This document shows, one piece after another, positions 44,901 through 51,979 of a DNA stretch of 64,000 nt (positions are counted from its first letter, which is position 1; every line of letters starts with the position of its first letter). This stretch comes from JAMHWF01 sp035911095 (lineage in GTDB: Bacteria; Pseudomonadota; Gammaproteobacteria; Burkholderiales; Burkholderiaceae_C). Made by a program: the position numbers and the translations under genes. Where the stretch lies: NCBI GenBank assembly GCA_035911095.1, contig JAMHWF010000037.1, positions 41,833 through 105,832 on the forward strand. Direction: 5' to 3'. The notes under the pieces are model-generated. The model was not told where the DNA came from, did no database searches, and saw only the letters and a program-made list of their open reading frames with translations.

Positions 44901-45321
44901 CGTCCGGCGCTGCGAAGCGGCTGCCAACGAAGCCTATCGTCGCAGCGAAGACCCATTCGACGCGATCATGGCGCCGGAGGCGCGCCTCGTCGCGGCCTTG
45001 CTCGACGGCTCGTTCGGCTCGCCCGGGGACGATGGTCAGCGTGCGCTGGAGGATCGGCTGCGCGACTACCGGGAGTCGATCGACGGCATCCTCCTGACGC
45101 GTCGCCACATCGACTCGGTGGTCGGCCAGATGACGACGATGTCGCGGCTCTACGAGGCGCTCGCGAGCGAGTCAGGCAGCGGCGAGACGGGCGCCCGCCG
45201 GAAGCGGTCGGCCAGCCGCCTGCTGCAGATGGCAGAGGAACTGCTCCCGGGCAGCGGCAGCCGGGCGAAGGAGGGGTCAAAGCCTTCGAAGGTCGAGGAC
45301 GACAAGCCCGGTGATGCCTAG
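38908..45321 (+). CDS. giant alpha/beta-hydrolase x2 - CHAT protease protein, 2137 aa
   Basis: Domains in order: a Lys/Ala/Pro-rich basic tail (1-100); an alpha/beta hydrolase (about 335-560) with FVHGTGSS and nucleophile-type Ser413 in THSRGG; a second hydrolase resembling lecithin:cholesterol acyltransferase (about 685-1015) with oxyanion segment PGVMGSHL, Ser792 (AHSMGG), Asp916 (GDGIVP) and His1011 (PAGHGKL), i.e. a complete triad; a region about 1085-1210 that may be a macro/aminopeptidase-N-like fold (uncertain); a CHAT protease domain (about 1440-1730) with His1584 (HVSAHG) and Cys1628 (FLNCCHLG); and a helical TPR-like tail. No signal peptide or membrane helix is visible. It probably forms an operon with the upstream caspase gene. 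Substrates and trigger are unknown. The ATG follows GAGGAGA. Confidence 0.93.
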   Translation: MASKQGQARGGRAPAKKTAAGGSARKAAAKAPEKAPAARKAPAKAPSSIRTPPAAPAAETVAGDSGGPPARVPPPPSVRTRADRPARAGTRPSGNGMPSGEPPKAPPRTPDQGAPVRFKGLPAALPPGIPAALRPTTRADGAPADPLNIAGFLGPAKVYDLGKRRGAGEQPKELDAKADEVVVLELTDGDTLLTTASKLRQTLLRSHPELVDADGNIDFEKLGEIGIAGATRGGGVRGLLSKLFVFASGGVDGLIDAAKDLVADKAGSVATYGLSWAGTRALMKVIENQLPCQPGLYAWQHAFDRGEKDAAATDDSRREDKAAADRARAALADAAKRDQPVLIFVHGTGSSTHGGYKALVKEQGDLIAKLGAHFEGGVYAFEHHTLSESPIDNAIALLDALPKGLRVSFVTHSRGGLIADLLCAAELTADAIAAYRRQLPGLGGDATGRGRDQQLQLRAELDDAHAGQRGQLVTLAERLAAAGLVVERYVRVAAPARGTKLAGENIDVFLSALVNLGRLAFGTSIVYQVLSRAVLQIVRNRTDAHVVPGIEAMLPDSPLAALLARIRPAGGLRMAVIAGDIQGSGLFRRLAVLLTDTLIFEQEDHDLVVDTEAMYRGIAPAAKARAHFDRGTDVSHFNYFRNAQTREALFDWLAAKEPEQVAAFDPLELDPGRRIARGGEAPADAPIVVVLPGVMGSHLRVGAKNRVWVDPLELANGGLAKLKWGQPGVEAEELLEMSYGDLCDHLARSHRVERFAYDWRQPLDVLGERLGQMLDTLLKANPGRPVRLLAHSMGGLVVRACILQRRGVMDELMQRPGARLVMLGTPHQGAHSMVENLLGKATMLRSLAIADLRHDLKELIDFVAGFRGALQLLPRPGFKDTFADEPNGFGKALDYSSTGTWTLQLAPCNRDFWAGDGIVPGFEGDALEAGSWLWRQDNGGKEPREAPPSLPAEYAAKSVYVFGIARNTPCGVRAVDGRLKMVGTTRGDGTVTWDSGRIGGIGKYFWMPAGHGKLLATEEHFDAIAELLATGATAALQSEEPKRRDGEADRPVVYEPGVPTAEPIVALSGGLLGGIDTPAVRAREGRPLTVEVRAMDLRCLGSQPILVGQYQQDPIAGPQKLIDEEMLDGELSQRYMLGLYPGPPGTASAVLQKPNAAEIARGTLRGAIVTGLGLYGAPLGLQQLVEAVRSGTLRFLLHVADVLGKEPRELRLASLLLGYNSTANLPLATSVEALVRGVLEANRQFRDATKLDIRVSELAIVEIYLDTAITAAYELRRIEAKLQPLAMESGSRLVVLREMRKHASARHRLFDGRGGGYWPRMIVSDADRLEAIANLGCTTASTPALLAPWPVDPAAASVAQAGLAGAPPAPAAPTARRLKFLYVGQRARAEAVILERQPKLIEQLVAQQIAETRWDKDFSRLLFQLMVPVEFKEATRQLERLVLVVDESTANLPWELMLADEESDGDASVPLAVQWPMVRQFETSKFRPRVRQSVQRFAMVIGNPSTQGFRPAFPPLTPSAAVASPGDGSLDPLAQAEKEAEAIATRLRASGYTVVPTIGKHWAAASVMARLFQRSYRIVHVSAHGVFARRHRDGLLRSGVVLSGGLLLTAAEFRAMEYAPELVFLNCCHLGTIDAGQSASTEAGGNLLAASVARELIASGVRCVIVAGWAVDDAMAALFGEHFYEQLLERRQSFGEAVWSARRAVWAAAQRSGSVDNTWGAFQAYGDPSWRAEPPADGLSASSGDEDFASPDELLDALARLRADLARRPGVLTPADRQAQVERVDALRKRCQPAWLSLPQVHAALGDVFADLGEMSRARDEYVKAVQAEQLDCVPMRALEQLANVESRLKGREAEDGAAAARALERLDALDRVVAPSFEPEATGPAPKETSTGRRRKGSAAATGPYAGTSERHGLRGAVKKRAVVALADEVLQPGPGRRDRADALRELRLGLGKARDAYARGESLGGVLAPYPALNRLWIDALLAEGTDGDASPPIELVRRCEAAANEAYRRSEDPFDAIMAPEARLVAALLDGSFGSPGDDGQRALEDRLRDYRESIDGILLTRRHIDSVVGQMTTMSRLYEALASESGSGETGARRKRSASRLLQMAEELLPGSGSRAKEGSKPSKVEDDKPGDA

Positions 45322-45394
45322 TGAAATGCCGGATGCCTCTCGGCGGCCGGTCTGCGAGCGGGCCGCCGGGCGGCCCTGACCGCCGCCGCCCGGC

Positions 45395-45422
45395 CTTGTA
45401 AGCTCGCGCCCCCGCCCCAATT
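45395..45422 (+). promoter_or_regulatory. sigma-32 (RpoH) promoter upstream of htpG
   Basis: CTTGTAA and CCCCAATT are separated by 13 bp, close to the heat-shock consensus CTTGAAA-N13-CCCCATNT. It lies about 50 bp before the htpG start, in a GC-rich region with no competing sigma-70 match. Confidence 0.8.
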
Positions 45423-45472
45423 GCGCTCGGGTGCCGCCCTGACGCGGCTTCGTTGGCCCTCGCTTCATCGCC

Positions 45473-47353
45473 ATGAACAAGACGACTCATTCCTTCCAGG
45501 CCGAGGTCAAGCAGATCCTGCACCTCGTCACCCATTCGCTCTACTCGAACAAGGAGATCTTCCTGCGCGAGCTGATCTCGAACGCCTCCGATGCCTGCGA
45601 CAAGCTGCGTTACGAGGCGCTCGACATGCCCGAGCTGCTCGAGGACCAGCCGAACCTCGAGGTGCGCATCAGCTTCGACAAGGAGGCGCGCACGATCACG
45701 ATCCGCGACAACGGCATCGGCCTGTCGGCCGAAGAGGCGGTCGCCAACCTCGGCACGATCGCCAAGAGCGGCACGCGCGAGTTCGTGAGCCGCCTCGAGG
45801 GCGAGCAGAAGAAGGACGCGAACCTGATCGGGCAGTTCGGCGTCGGCTTCTATTCGGGCTTCATCGTCGCCGATCGCATCACCGTCGAGTCGCGTCGCGC
45901 AGGGCTGCCGGCCGACGCCGGCATCCGCTGGTCGTCCGAGGGCAGCGGCGACTTCGAGACCGAGTCGATCACCCGCCCCGAGCGCGGCACCGACGTGATC
46001 CTGCACCTGCGCGAGGGCGAGGAGGAGTTTCTCGACCGCTGGAAGCTGAAGGCGATCGCGTCGAAGTATTCCGACCACATCTCGCTGCCGATCCTGATGC
46101 GCAAGCAGGAGTGGGACAAGGACAAGAGCGAATACGTGCTGACCGACGAGTGGGAGACGGTCAACCAGGCCGCCGCGCTGTGGACGCGGCCAAAGTCCGA
46201 GATTACCGACGCGCAGTACCAGGAGTTCTACAAGACGGTCAGCCACGACAGCGAGCCGCCGCTGGCGTACACCCACAACCGCGTCGAAGGTCGCACCGAG
46301 TACACGCAGCTGCTTTACGTCCCGGCGAAGGCGCCGTTCGACCTCTGGAACCGCGACAAGCGCGGCGGCGTCAAGCTCTACGTCAAGCGCGTCTTCATCA
46401 TGGACGACGCCGAGGCGCTGATGCCGGTGTACCTGCGCTTCGTCAAGGGCGTGATCGACTCGGCCGACCTGCCGCTCAACGTCAGCCGCGAACTGCTGCA
46501 GGAAAGCCGCGACGTGAAGGCGATCCGCGAGGGTTCGACCAAGCGCGTGCTCGGCATGCTCGAGGACGTGGCGGAGAACCAGAAGGAGAAGTACGCCGCC
46601 TTCTGGAAGGAGTTCGGCGTCGTGCTGAAGGAGGGCCTCGGCGAGGACCACGCCAACCAGGAACGCCTGGCCAAGCTGCTGCGCTTCGCCTCGACGCAAG
46701 CCGACGAAGGCGTGGGCCTGGCCGACTACGTCGGGAGGATGAAGGAAGGCCAGGAGGCGATCTACTACATCACCGCCGACAGCCTGGCCGCGGCCAAGGG
46801 CAGCCCGCAGCTGGAGCTCTTCCGCAAGAAGGGCCTCGAGGTGCTGCTGCTGACCGACCGTGTCGACGAGTGGATGCTGAGCCACCTCTACGAGTTCGAC
46901 GGCAAGCCGCTGCAGAGCGTCGCGAAGGGCGGCGTCGATCTCGGCGGCCTGCAGGACGAGGAAGAGAAGAAAAAGGCCGAAGAGGTCGCCGAAGGCTTCA
47001 AGCCGGTGCTCGAGCGCCTGAAGGCGAGCCTGAAGGATCAGGCCAAGGACGTGCGCGTGACGACGCGGCTAGTCGATTCGCCGGCCTGCCTGGTGGTCGA
47101 CGAAGGCGACATGAGCGGCCACCTGGCGCGTCTGCTGAAGCAGGCCGGGCAGAAGGCGCCCGATTCGCAGCCGATTCTCGAGGTCAACCCGGAGCACGCG
47201 CTGGTGCGCCGCCTGGCCGACCGGCCGGCCGACGACCCGCGCTTCGACGACCTGGCGCGCATCCTGTTCGACCAGGCGCTGCTCGCCGAGGGCGGCCAGC
47301 TCGACGATCCGGCGGCTTACGTGCGGCGGGTCAACGCCCTGCTGGTGGCATAG
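45473..47353 (+). CDS. htpG: molecular chaperone HtpG (Hsp90)
   Basis: The 626-residue ATP-dependent chaperone dimer. The N-terminal GHKL ATPase shows ISNASDACDKLRYEAL, RDNGIGL, GTIAKSGTREF and GQFGVGFYSGF. The middle domain has YVKRVFIMDD and the catalytic-loop Arg in LPLNVSRELLQESRDVK. Length and order match E. coli HtpG. A sigma-32-like promoter lies just upstream, so the gene should be heat-inducible through the rpoH gene in this window. Confidence 0.98.
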   Translation: MNKTTHSFQAEVKQILHLVTHSLYSNKEIFLRELISNASDACDKLRYEALDMPELLEDQPNLEVRISFDKEARTITIRDNGIGLSAEEAVANLGTIAKSGTREFVSRLEGEQKKDANLIGQFGVGFYSGFIVADRITVESRRAGLPADAGIRWSSEGSGDFETESITRPERGTDVILHLREGEEEFLDRWKLKAIASKYSDHISLPILMRKQEWDKDKSEYVLTDEWETVNQAAALWTRPKSEITDAQYQEFYKTVSHDSEPPLAYTHNRVEGRTEYTQLLYVPAKAPFDLWNRDKRGGVKLYVKRVFIMDDAEALMPVYLRFVKGVIDSADLPLNVSRELLQESRDVKAIREGSTKRVLGMLEDVAENQKEKYAAFWKEFGVVLKEGLGEDHANQERLAKLLRFASTQADEGVGLADYVGRMKEGQEAIYYITADSLAAAKGSPQLELFRKKGLEVLLLTDRVDEWMLSHLYEFDGKPLQSVAKGGVDLGGLQDEEEKKKAEEVAEGFKPVLERLKASLKDQAKDVRVTTRLVDSPACLVVDEGDMSGHLARLLKQAGQKAPDSQPILEVNPEHALVRRLADRPADDPRFDDLARILFDQALLAEGGQLDDPAAYVRRVNALLVA

Positions 47354-47359
47354 CGCGCG

Positions 47360-48424
47360 CTACGCGTCGCGCATCGCGTCGACCTGCTCGCGCAGTTGCT
47401 GCGCCTGCTGCTGCCAGTAGGTCGAGCCTTCGAACCACGGGAAGGCGATCGGGAAGGCCGGGTCCTGCCAGCGCCGGGCGATCCAGGCACTGTGGTGGAG
47501 CATCCGCAACGTCCGCAGGGGCTCGATCAGACGCAGCTCGCGGCGGTCGAAGTCGCGGAAGGCGGTGTAGCCCTCGAGCAGCGCGGCAAGCGGCGCGGCC
47601 GCGTTGGCGGCGTCGCCGGGCAGCAGCATCCACAGGTCTTGAACCGCCGGGCCGTTGCAGGCGTCGTCGAGGTCGACGAAGTGCGGGCCGGTGGGCGTCC
47701 ACAGCAGGTTGCCCGGGTGGCAGTCGCCGTGCAGGCGGATCGTCTCGACCGGGCCGACAGCGTCGAAGAGGCGCGCGGCCTCTTCGATCGCCTGCTGGCA
47801 GGCATCGCGCCAAACCGCCAGCGCTTCAGGGGGAATGCGGTCGTGCTCGAGCAGCCAGTCACGTGCCGCTCGCGCGGTGCCGTCGAGCGTGAGCGTCGTG
47901 CGATGCAGGAACGGACGCCGAGCGCCGACCGCGTGCAGGCGGCCCAGGAAGCGGCCGATCCAGCGCAGCGTCTCGGGGTCTTCCAGCTCCGGTGCGCGGC
48001 CGGCGCGTCGGGGCGTCACCGAGAAGCGGTAGCCGCCGAAGGCGACGGGGCTCCGGGCCAGCGTCGGTGGGTCTCCGAGCAGTTCGGTGGCTCCGTCGTC
48101 CCTCCCGGCTTCGAGCCGGGCCAGGCGCGCCAGGCGCAGAGGCGCGACCACCGGAATCTCGTCCGAGGCGGCCTCGGCGCTGAAGGCGTGCTCTTCGAGG
48201 ATCTGAGCGTCCGTCCAGCGGCGAGGGCGATAGAACTTCGCGACCACCACCGTCGTGTCGTCCAGATGCAACTGGAAGACGCGGTTCTCGTAGGAGTTGA
48301 GCTGGAGGATGCGCCCGTCGCCTCGCAGGCCGACGCCGTCGAGCGCATCGAGGATATGGCCCGGCGTCAGGTCGGTGAAGACGGGGACATCGTCCGGGGC
48401 AGAAGGGGATGGGGTGGCCGGCAC
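47360..48424 (-). CDS. SrkA/RdoA-like stress-response protein kinase
   Basis: A 354-residue choline-kinase-like Ser/Thr kinase of the YihE/SrkA family, which in E. coli counteracts MazF-linked death. Motifs: LQLNSYENRVFQLHLDD in the N-lobe, VVAKFYRPRRWTDAQILEEH (Lys and helix C), the catalytic loop RLHGDCHPGNLLW and the metal site HFVDLDDACNGPAVQDLW. The GTG start was chosen because upstream sequence is Arg/Pro-rich and non-homologous; no strong ribosome site is seen. It converges on htpG with only 6 bp between stops. Confidence 0.9.
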   Translation of the reverse strand: MPATPSPSAPDDVPVFTDLTPGHILDALDGVGLRGDGRILQLNSYENRVFQLHLDDTTVVVAKFYRPRRWTDAQILEEHAFSAEAASDEIPVVAPLRLARLARLEAGRDDGATELLGDPPTLARSPVAFGGYRFSVTPRRAGRAPELEDPETLRWIGRFLGRLHAVGARRPFLHRTTLTLDGTARAARDWLLEHDRIPPEALAVWRDACQQAIEEAARLFDAVGPVETIRLHGDCHPGNLLWTPTGPHFVDLDDACNGPAVQDLWMLLPGDAANAAAPLAALLEGYTAFRDFDRRELRLIEPLRTLRMLHHSAWIARRWQDPAFPIAFPWFEGSTYWQQQAQQLREQVDAMRDA

Positions 48425-48495
48425 CCACCCATTGTCACGGCGGCTGGCAGATGCCGCAGGCGGTGTGACCGGTCTCCGCCTCGCGGCGGGCTGCG

Positions 48496-49311
48496 TCACG
48501 CCCGCGAAGGCGGGACGAGGTCGTCGTCGTCGGAGTCCAGGATCCGGCGCAACTCGTCCGGCACCGCGCTGCTGCTGCGGGGGCGCGGAGGCGCTTCGGG
48601 GCTTTCGGGCAGGGCTCCCGCCCCGCTGCCGTAGGTGGAGTAGCCGCTCGTCGGCTGATCCTGGCGTGAATCCGGCGAGAAGAACGAGTCCTGCAGGAAT
48701 GAGGAGTCCTGCCACAACGGGTGGCGCGGCGCCCGGCGCGGCGCGGCGCGGCTGGGCGTCAGTGGATCGCGCAGGGTCGAACGCTCGGGGACAGGGGCAG
48801 CTTGCGGCCCGCGCATCGCACCGGCCTGGGGCACCAGCAGCTGGAGTTCGGCGACCGAGGGCATGTGGTCGACGGGGCAGCGCAGGTAGCGGATCCGGCA
48901 GGCCGCCATCACCGACTGCTTGATCAGCAGCATGCGCTGCGAGTGGCCACGCTCGGTGTCGAGGTCGACCGCGGCGAGCACGCGTCCGTTGATGCTGCAG
49001 ACGGCGAAGGTCACGTGGCCGGTGCCGAGGGTTTCAAACCAGTACCGTCTCTGCTGCGGGTCCAGCGGTTGGCAGAAACGCACCAGCGGCAGCTTGCTCA
49101 GGATGATGTGATGCGGCAGTGCCTCGCGCAGCTGGCGGTAGACGCGTCGCTCATCGGTGCTGAAGACGGGGCGCGGAGCCAGGTTCCACTCCGTCGGCAG
49201 CGGGCGATGCCGGGTCGAACGGCGGCGTGGTCGCCAGAGTATGGCCACGACGGCACCCACCAGAGCCAGCAAGGCGATGGCCCACGGCAGGATCTCGGAA
49301 CTCGACATCAT
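48496..49311 (-). CDS. DUF2726 domain membrane-anchored protein
   Basis: A 271-residue protein with one N-terminal helix (SEILPWAIALLALVGAVVAI), then a DUF2726-like nuclease-fold domain at about 50-175 (RVYRQLREALPHHIILSKLP, VTFAVCSINGRVLAAVDLD) with an acidic-strand pattern, and a Pro/Ser-rich disordered tail ending DSDDDD. DUF2726 belongs to the restriction-endonuclease-like/topoisomerase zinc-associated group; whether this copy is active is unknown. The start uses the tandem ATG giving MMSSSEIL. Confidence 0.75.
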   Translation of the reverse strand: MMSSSEILPWAIALLALVGAVVAILWRPRRRSTRHRPLPTEWNLAPRPVFSTDERRVYRQLREALPHHIILSKLPLVRFCQPLDPQQRRYWFETLGTGHVTFAVCSINGRVLAAVDLDTERGHSQRMLLIKQSVMAACRIRYLRCPVDHMPSVAELQLLVPQAGAMRGPQAAPVPERSTLRDPLTPSRAAPRRAPRHPLWQDSSFLQDSFFSPDSRQDQPTSGYSTYGSGAGALPESPEAPPRPRSSSAVPDELRRILDSDDDDLVPPSRA

Positions 49312-49438
49312 TGGGTTTCTATATCGATCGCTCTGTTGCGATCGCACGAAGACAATGTAGCGGAATGGTAACGAGGCCCTCCGGCGCCCGGCACCCCGCT
49401 CTCAGGTGAAACCCACCGAGCTCAGGTGAAGTGAACGC

Positions 49439-50152
49439 TCAGGACAATGGCGTGTCGCCGCCACGTCTTGCGCCGAACGGAGCAGAGAGTCTCGACCAGA
49501 GCCGGTCCATCCAGCGCGCCTGGAACTTCACCTGGTAGTCGATCTCGGCGGCGTGCTCGTCGACGAGCTCATCGACGTGGGAGGCGATCGTGTCCGGGGG
49601 CAACTGGAGCCAAGCCATCGACTCAGAGCCGTCCCGCTCGACGGTGGCGCCGGCCTTCCGTGCGAGGCGGAGCATCGGAGCGTTCTGGGTCAGCGCGTGA
49701 ATGAACAGGGTCTGGATACCGCGGTTCCTTGCGTGCAGCATCGCGTGTTCGAACAGGCGCTGCCCCAGCCCGCGCCCGCGGCCCTTGTGGGTCACCGAGA
49801 CGCCGAACTCCGCCATCGCTTTCTGCCCTTCTCGCTGCGGCGGTGGTTCGTAGGCGAGATGTGCCATGCCGATCAGCTCCAGCCGCCGATTGAAGACGCC
49901 GAAGACTTCATCGCGCTTGAAGTCGAGCGACGCCACGTACGCGGCAACCTGCTCGTCGGAAGCGGCATAGCCGAACCTCAGATAACGGTCCTGTGGTTCG
50001 AGCTGGAGCAGATGGGCGAGGATCCGGTCACGGTGGCGAGGCGACAACGATCGAATCGGTACCCAGCTAGGCAGAGGCCGCTGCTCGGGGCGCCGCGCTT
50101 CCCCCTGGGAGGGAAGTGGCGTATCGGAGTGGGGAGCTGCGCTGGAACTCAT
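49439..50152 (-). CDS. GNAT family N-acetyltransferase
   Basis: A 237-residue acetyltransferase. The acetyl-CoA loop is FGVSVTHKGRGRGLGQRLFE (R/QxxGxG/A form), and the domain starts around SLSPRHRDRILAHLLQLEPQ, resembling the acetyltransferase part of protein-lysine acetyltransferases and related stand-alone GNATs. The C-terminal helices after 190 are extra. Substrate unknown. The ATG giving MSSSAAPH was preferred; one 18 bp upstream is possible. It diverges from the rplM-rpsI operon. Confidence 0.85.
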   Translation of the reverse strand: MSSSAAPHSDTPLPSQGEARRPEQRPLPSWVPIRSLSPRHRDRILAHLLQLEPQDRYLRFGYAASDEQVAAYVASLDFKRDEVFGVFNRRLELIGMAHLAYEPPPQREGQKAMAEFGVSVTHKGRGRGLGQRLFEHAMLHARNRGIQTLFIHALTQNAPMLRLARKAGATVERDGSESMAWLQLPPDTIASHVDELVDEHAAEIDYQVKFQARWMDRLWSRLSAPFGARRGGDTPLS

Positions 50153-50250
50153 TGGTGGTGATGCTGGCACGGCCCTGGGGTTAACCCGAGTCTAGTCGTG
50201 CCGCTGCCGGCGATGCATCTGCAGGTGCAACATCCGTGACGCCGTCGATG

Positions 50251-50256
50251 TATACT
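50251..50256 (+). promoter_or_regulatory. -10 element and long leader of the rplM-rpsI operon
   Basis: TATACT is a near-consensus -10 with an extended-type GATG before it and only a weak -35. If used, it gives a 5' leader of about 210 nt before rplM. The leader contains a strong hairpin (CCGGGAC/GTCCCGG, 50386-50401) and a further GC-rich stretch. It could hold an L13- or S9-type autoregulatory site, which is inference. Confidence 0.55.
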
Positions 50257-50474
50257 CATCGGCTTTTCTCTGAACGACTCCGGGGAAAACCCTGCGCCTA
50301 CCCGCGAAGCGCGTCTTCGCCGGCGGCAGTCGCCTGAGAGCCCGCCACCAGCGAGCGGAGCCGAAGGCGATGGCAGTGGACGCGTCCGGGACCTGTCCCG
50401 GGCGCAAGGAGTCGACAAACCCATCCGCTCACCCTCGCGTTCTTGGCGCCGGGCGCGGCCATCGAAAGATGCTC

Positions 50475-50903
50475 ATGAAGACCTTCAGCGCCAAGCCGGC
50501 CGAAGTGAAGCACGAGTGGTTTGTGCTCGATGCCACCGACAAGGTGCTCGGACGTGTCGCCAGCGAAGTGGCACTCCGTCTGCGCGGCAAGCACAAGGCC
50601 ATCTACACGCCTCACGTCGACACCGGCGATTTCATCATCGTCGTCAACGCCGACAAGATCCGCGTCACCGGCAACAAGGCCGAAGACAAGGTGTATTACC
50701 GCCACACCGGCTATCCGGGCGGCATCTACGGCACCAAGTTCAAGGACATGCAGGCCCGGCATCCGGGGCGCGCCCTCGAGAAGGCCGTCAAGGGCATGCT
50801 GCCCAAGGGGCCGCTCGGCTACGCGATGGTGAAGAAGCTGAAGGTGTACGCCGGTGACAAGCACCCGCACGCCGCCCAGCAGCCCAAGACGCTGAACTTC
50901 TGA
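50475..50903 (+). CDS. rplM: 50S ribosomal protein L13
   Basis: An early-assembly large-subunit protein. The 142-residue product starts MKTFSAKP, giving the normal family length, and contains WFVLDATDKVLGRVASEVAL, HVDTGDFIIVVNADKI, KVYYRHTGYPGG and LPKGPLGYAMVKKLKVYAG. An in-frame ATG lies six bases upstream and a longer in-frame extension reaches 50370; neither is conserved in the family. rpsI follows after 11 bp. Confidence 0.98.
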   Translation: MKTFSAKPAEVKHEWFVLDATDKVLGRVASEVALRLRGKHKAIYTPHVDTGDFIIVVNADKIRVTGNKAEDKVYYRHTGYPGGIYGTKFKDMQARHPGRALEKAVKGMLPKGPLGYAMVKKLKVYAGDKHPHAAQQPKTLNF

Positions 50904-50914
50904 GGAGCGGCGCG

Positions 50915-51307
50915 ATGATCGGAAACTGGAATTACGGCACCGGCCGCCGCAAGTCGTCGGTGGCGCGCGTGTTCATCAAGAGGGGCAACGGCCAGATCCT
51001 GGTCAACGGCAAGCCGGTGGAGCAGTACTTCGGCCGCCAGACCTCGATCATGATCGTCAAGCAGCCTCTGCTGCTGACGAACAACGGCGAGGCCTTCGAC
51101 ATCAAGGTCAACGTCCACGGTGGCGGTGAGTCGGGTCAGGCAGGTGCGGTGCGCCACGGCGTGACGCGCGCCCTGATCGATTACGACGCGACGCTGAAGC
51201 CCGAACTCAGCCGCGCCGGCTTCGTCACGCGCGATGCCCGCGAGGTCGAGCGCAAGAAGGTTGGTCTGCACGGTGCCCGTCGCCGCAAGCAGTTCAGCAA
51301 GCGCTGA
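50915..51307 (+). CDS. rpsI: 30S ribosomal protein S9
   Basis: A small-subunit protein whose basic tail contacts P-site tRNA. The 130-residue product has YGTGRRKSSVARVFIKRGNG, GQAGAVRHGVTRALIDYD and the terminal HGARRRKQFSKR ending in Lys-Arg, required for tRNA contact. A GGAG site precedes the ATG. It is co-transcribed with rplM; a terminator hairpin follows at 51334. Confidence 0.98.
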   Translation: MIGNWNYGTGRRKSSVARVFIKRGNGQILVNGKPVEQYFGRQTSIMIVKQPLLLTNNGEAFDIKVNVHGGGESGQAGAVRHGVTRALIDYDATLKPELSRAGFVTRDAREVERKKVGLHGARRRKQFSKR

Positions 51308-51333
51308 TCCGCAGGCTCGAACCTCCGCATGCC

Positions 51334-51356
51334 AAGGGCCGCACCGAGCGGCCCTT
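51334..51356 (+). terminator. intrinsic terminator after rpsI
   Basis: A perfect 9-bp stem (AAGGGCCGC/GCGGCCCTT) with a 5-nt loop, followed by GCTCATTTC, ends the rplM-rpsI unit. Confidence 0.8.
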
Positions 51357-51514
51357 GCTCATTTCGCGAAAGGGATCTCGGCGGGGGGGGCGATCGATCC
51401 CGAGGGGCAGGGGTGGCGACGAGCGCCGCCTGGCCATCGGCCAATCCCGTACTCGTCCTGCCGTCTTCCGGCGGACATGGATAATCACAGTTCTCGTCAA
51501 CCGAGGATTTCGAC

Positions 51515-51892
51515 ATGAGTGCCGTCGCCGATACCGTCCCGTCCGCTGCGCCCGCCGAGATGCCGCCGCCGCTGGTCTTTACCGACAGCGCCGCCGACAA
51601 GGTGCGCGACCTGGTCGCCGAGGAAGGCAACCCCGGCTTGAAGCTGCGCGTCTTCGTCCAGGGCGGTGGCTGCTCCGGCTTCCAGTACGGCTTCACGTTC
51701 GACGAGATCGTGAACGAAGACGACACGCAGATGAACAAGAATGGCGTGACGCTCCTGATCGATGCGATGAGCCTCCAGTACCTGGTCGGCGCCGAGATCG
51801 ACTACAAGGAAGGGCTGGAAGGCGCGCAGTTCGTGATCAAGAACCCGAACGCGACGACAACCTGCGGCTGCGGTTCCTCGTTCTCCGTCTGA
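51515..51892 (+). CDS. erpA: iron-sulfur cluster insertion protein ErpA
   Basis: An A-type carrier that delivers Fe-S clusters to apoproteins. The 125-residue protein contains the three ligand cysteines: one in VFVQGGGCSGFQYGF and two in TTCGCGSSFSV near the C-terminus. The N-terminal 20 residues are a polar extension before LVFTDSAADKVRDLV. It is monocistronic, with a terminator 27 bp after its stop. Confidence 0.97.
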   Translation: MSAVADTVPSAAPAEMPPPLVFTDSAADKVRDLVAEEGNPGLKLRVFVQGGGCSGFQYGFTFDEIVNEDDTQMNKNGVTLLIDAMSLQYLVGAEIDYKEGLEGAQFVIKNPNATTTCGCGSSFSV

Positions 51893-51918
51893 CGGTTCCG
51901 GGCCACGCAAGACGAGCA

Positions 51919-51950
51919 GGGCCGCCCTTGGGCGGCCCTTTGCGTTTTGG
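51919..51950 (+). terminator. intrinsic terminator after erpA
   Basis: A 9-bp stem (GGGCCGCCC/GGGCGGCCC) with a tight loop, followed by TTTGCGTTTT. It lies between convergent erpA and anmK and is the clearest rho-independent terminator in the window. Confidence 0.88.
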
Positions 51951-51979
51951 GGCTGCTGCCCCCTTCTGCCGGCGATCGC

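Noticed and set aside
50370..50474. N-terminal extension of L13 from an upstream ATG
   Set aside because: It would add 35 unconserved residues. The ATG at 50475 gives the family-typical 142 residues.
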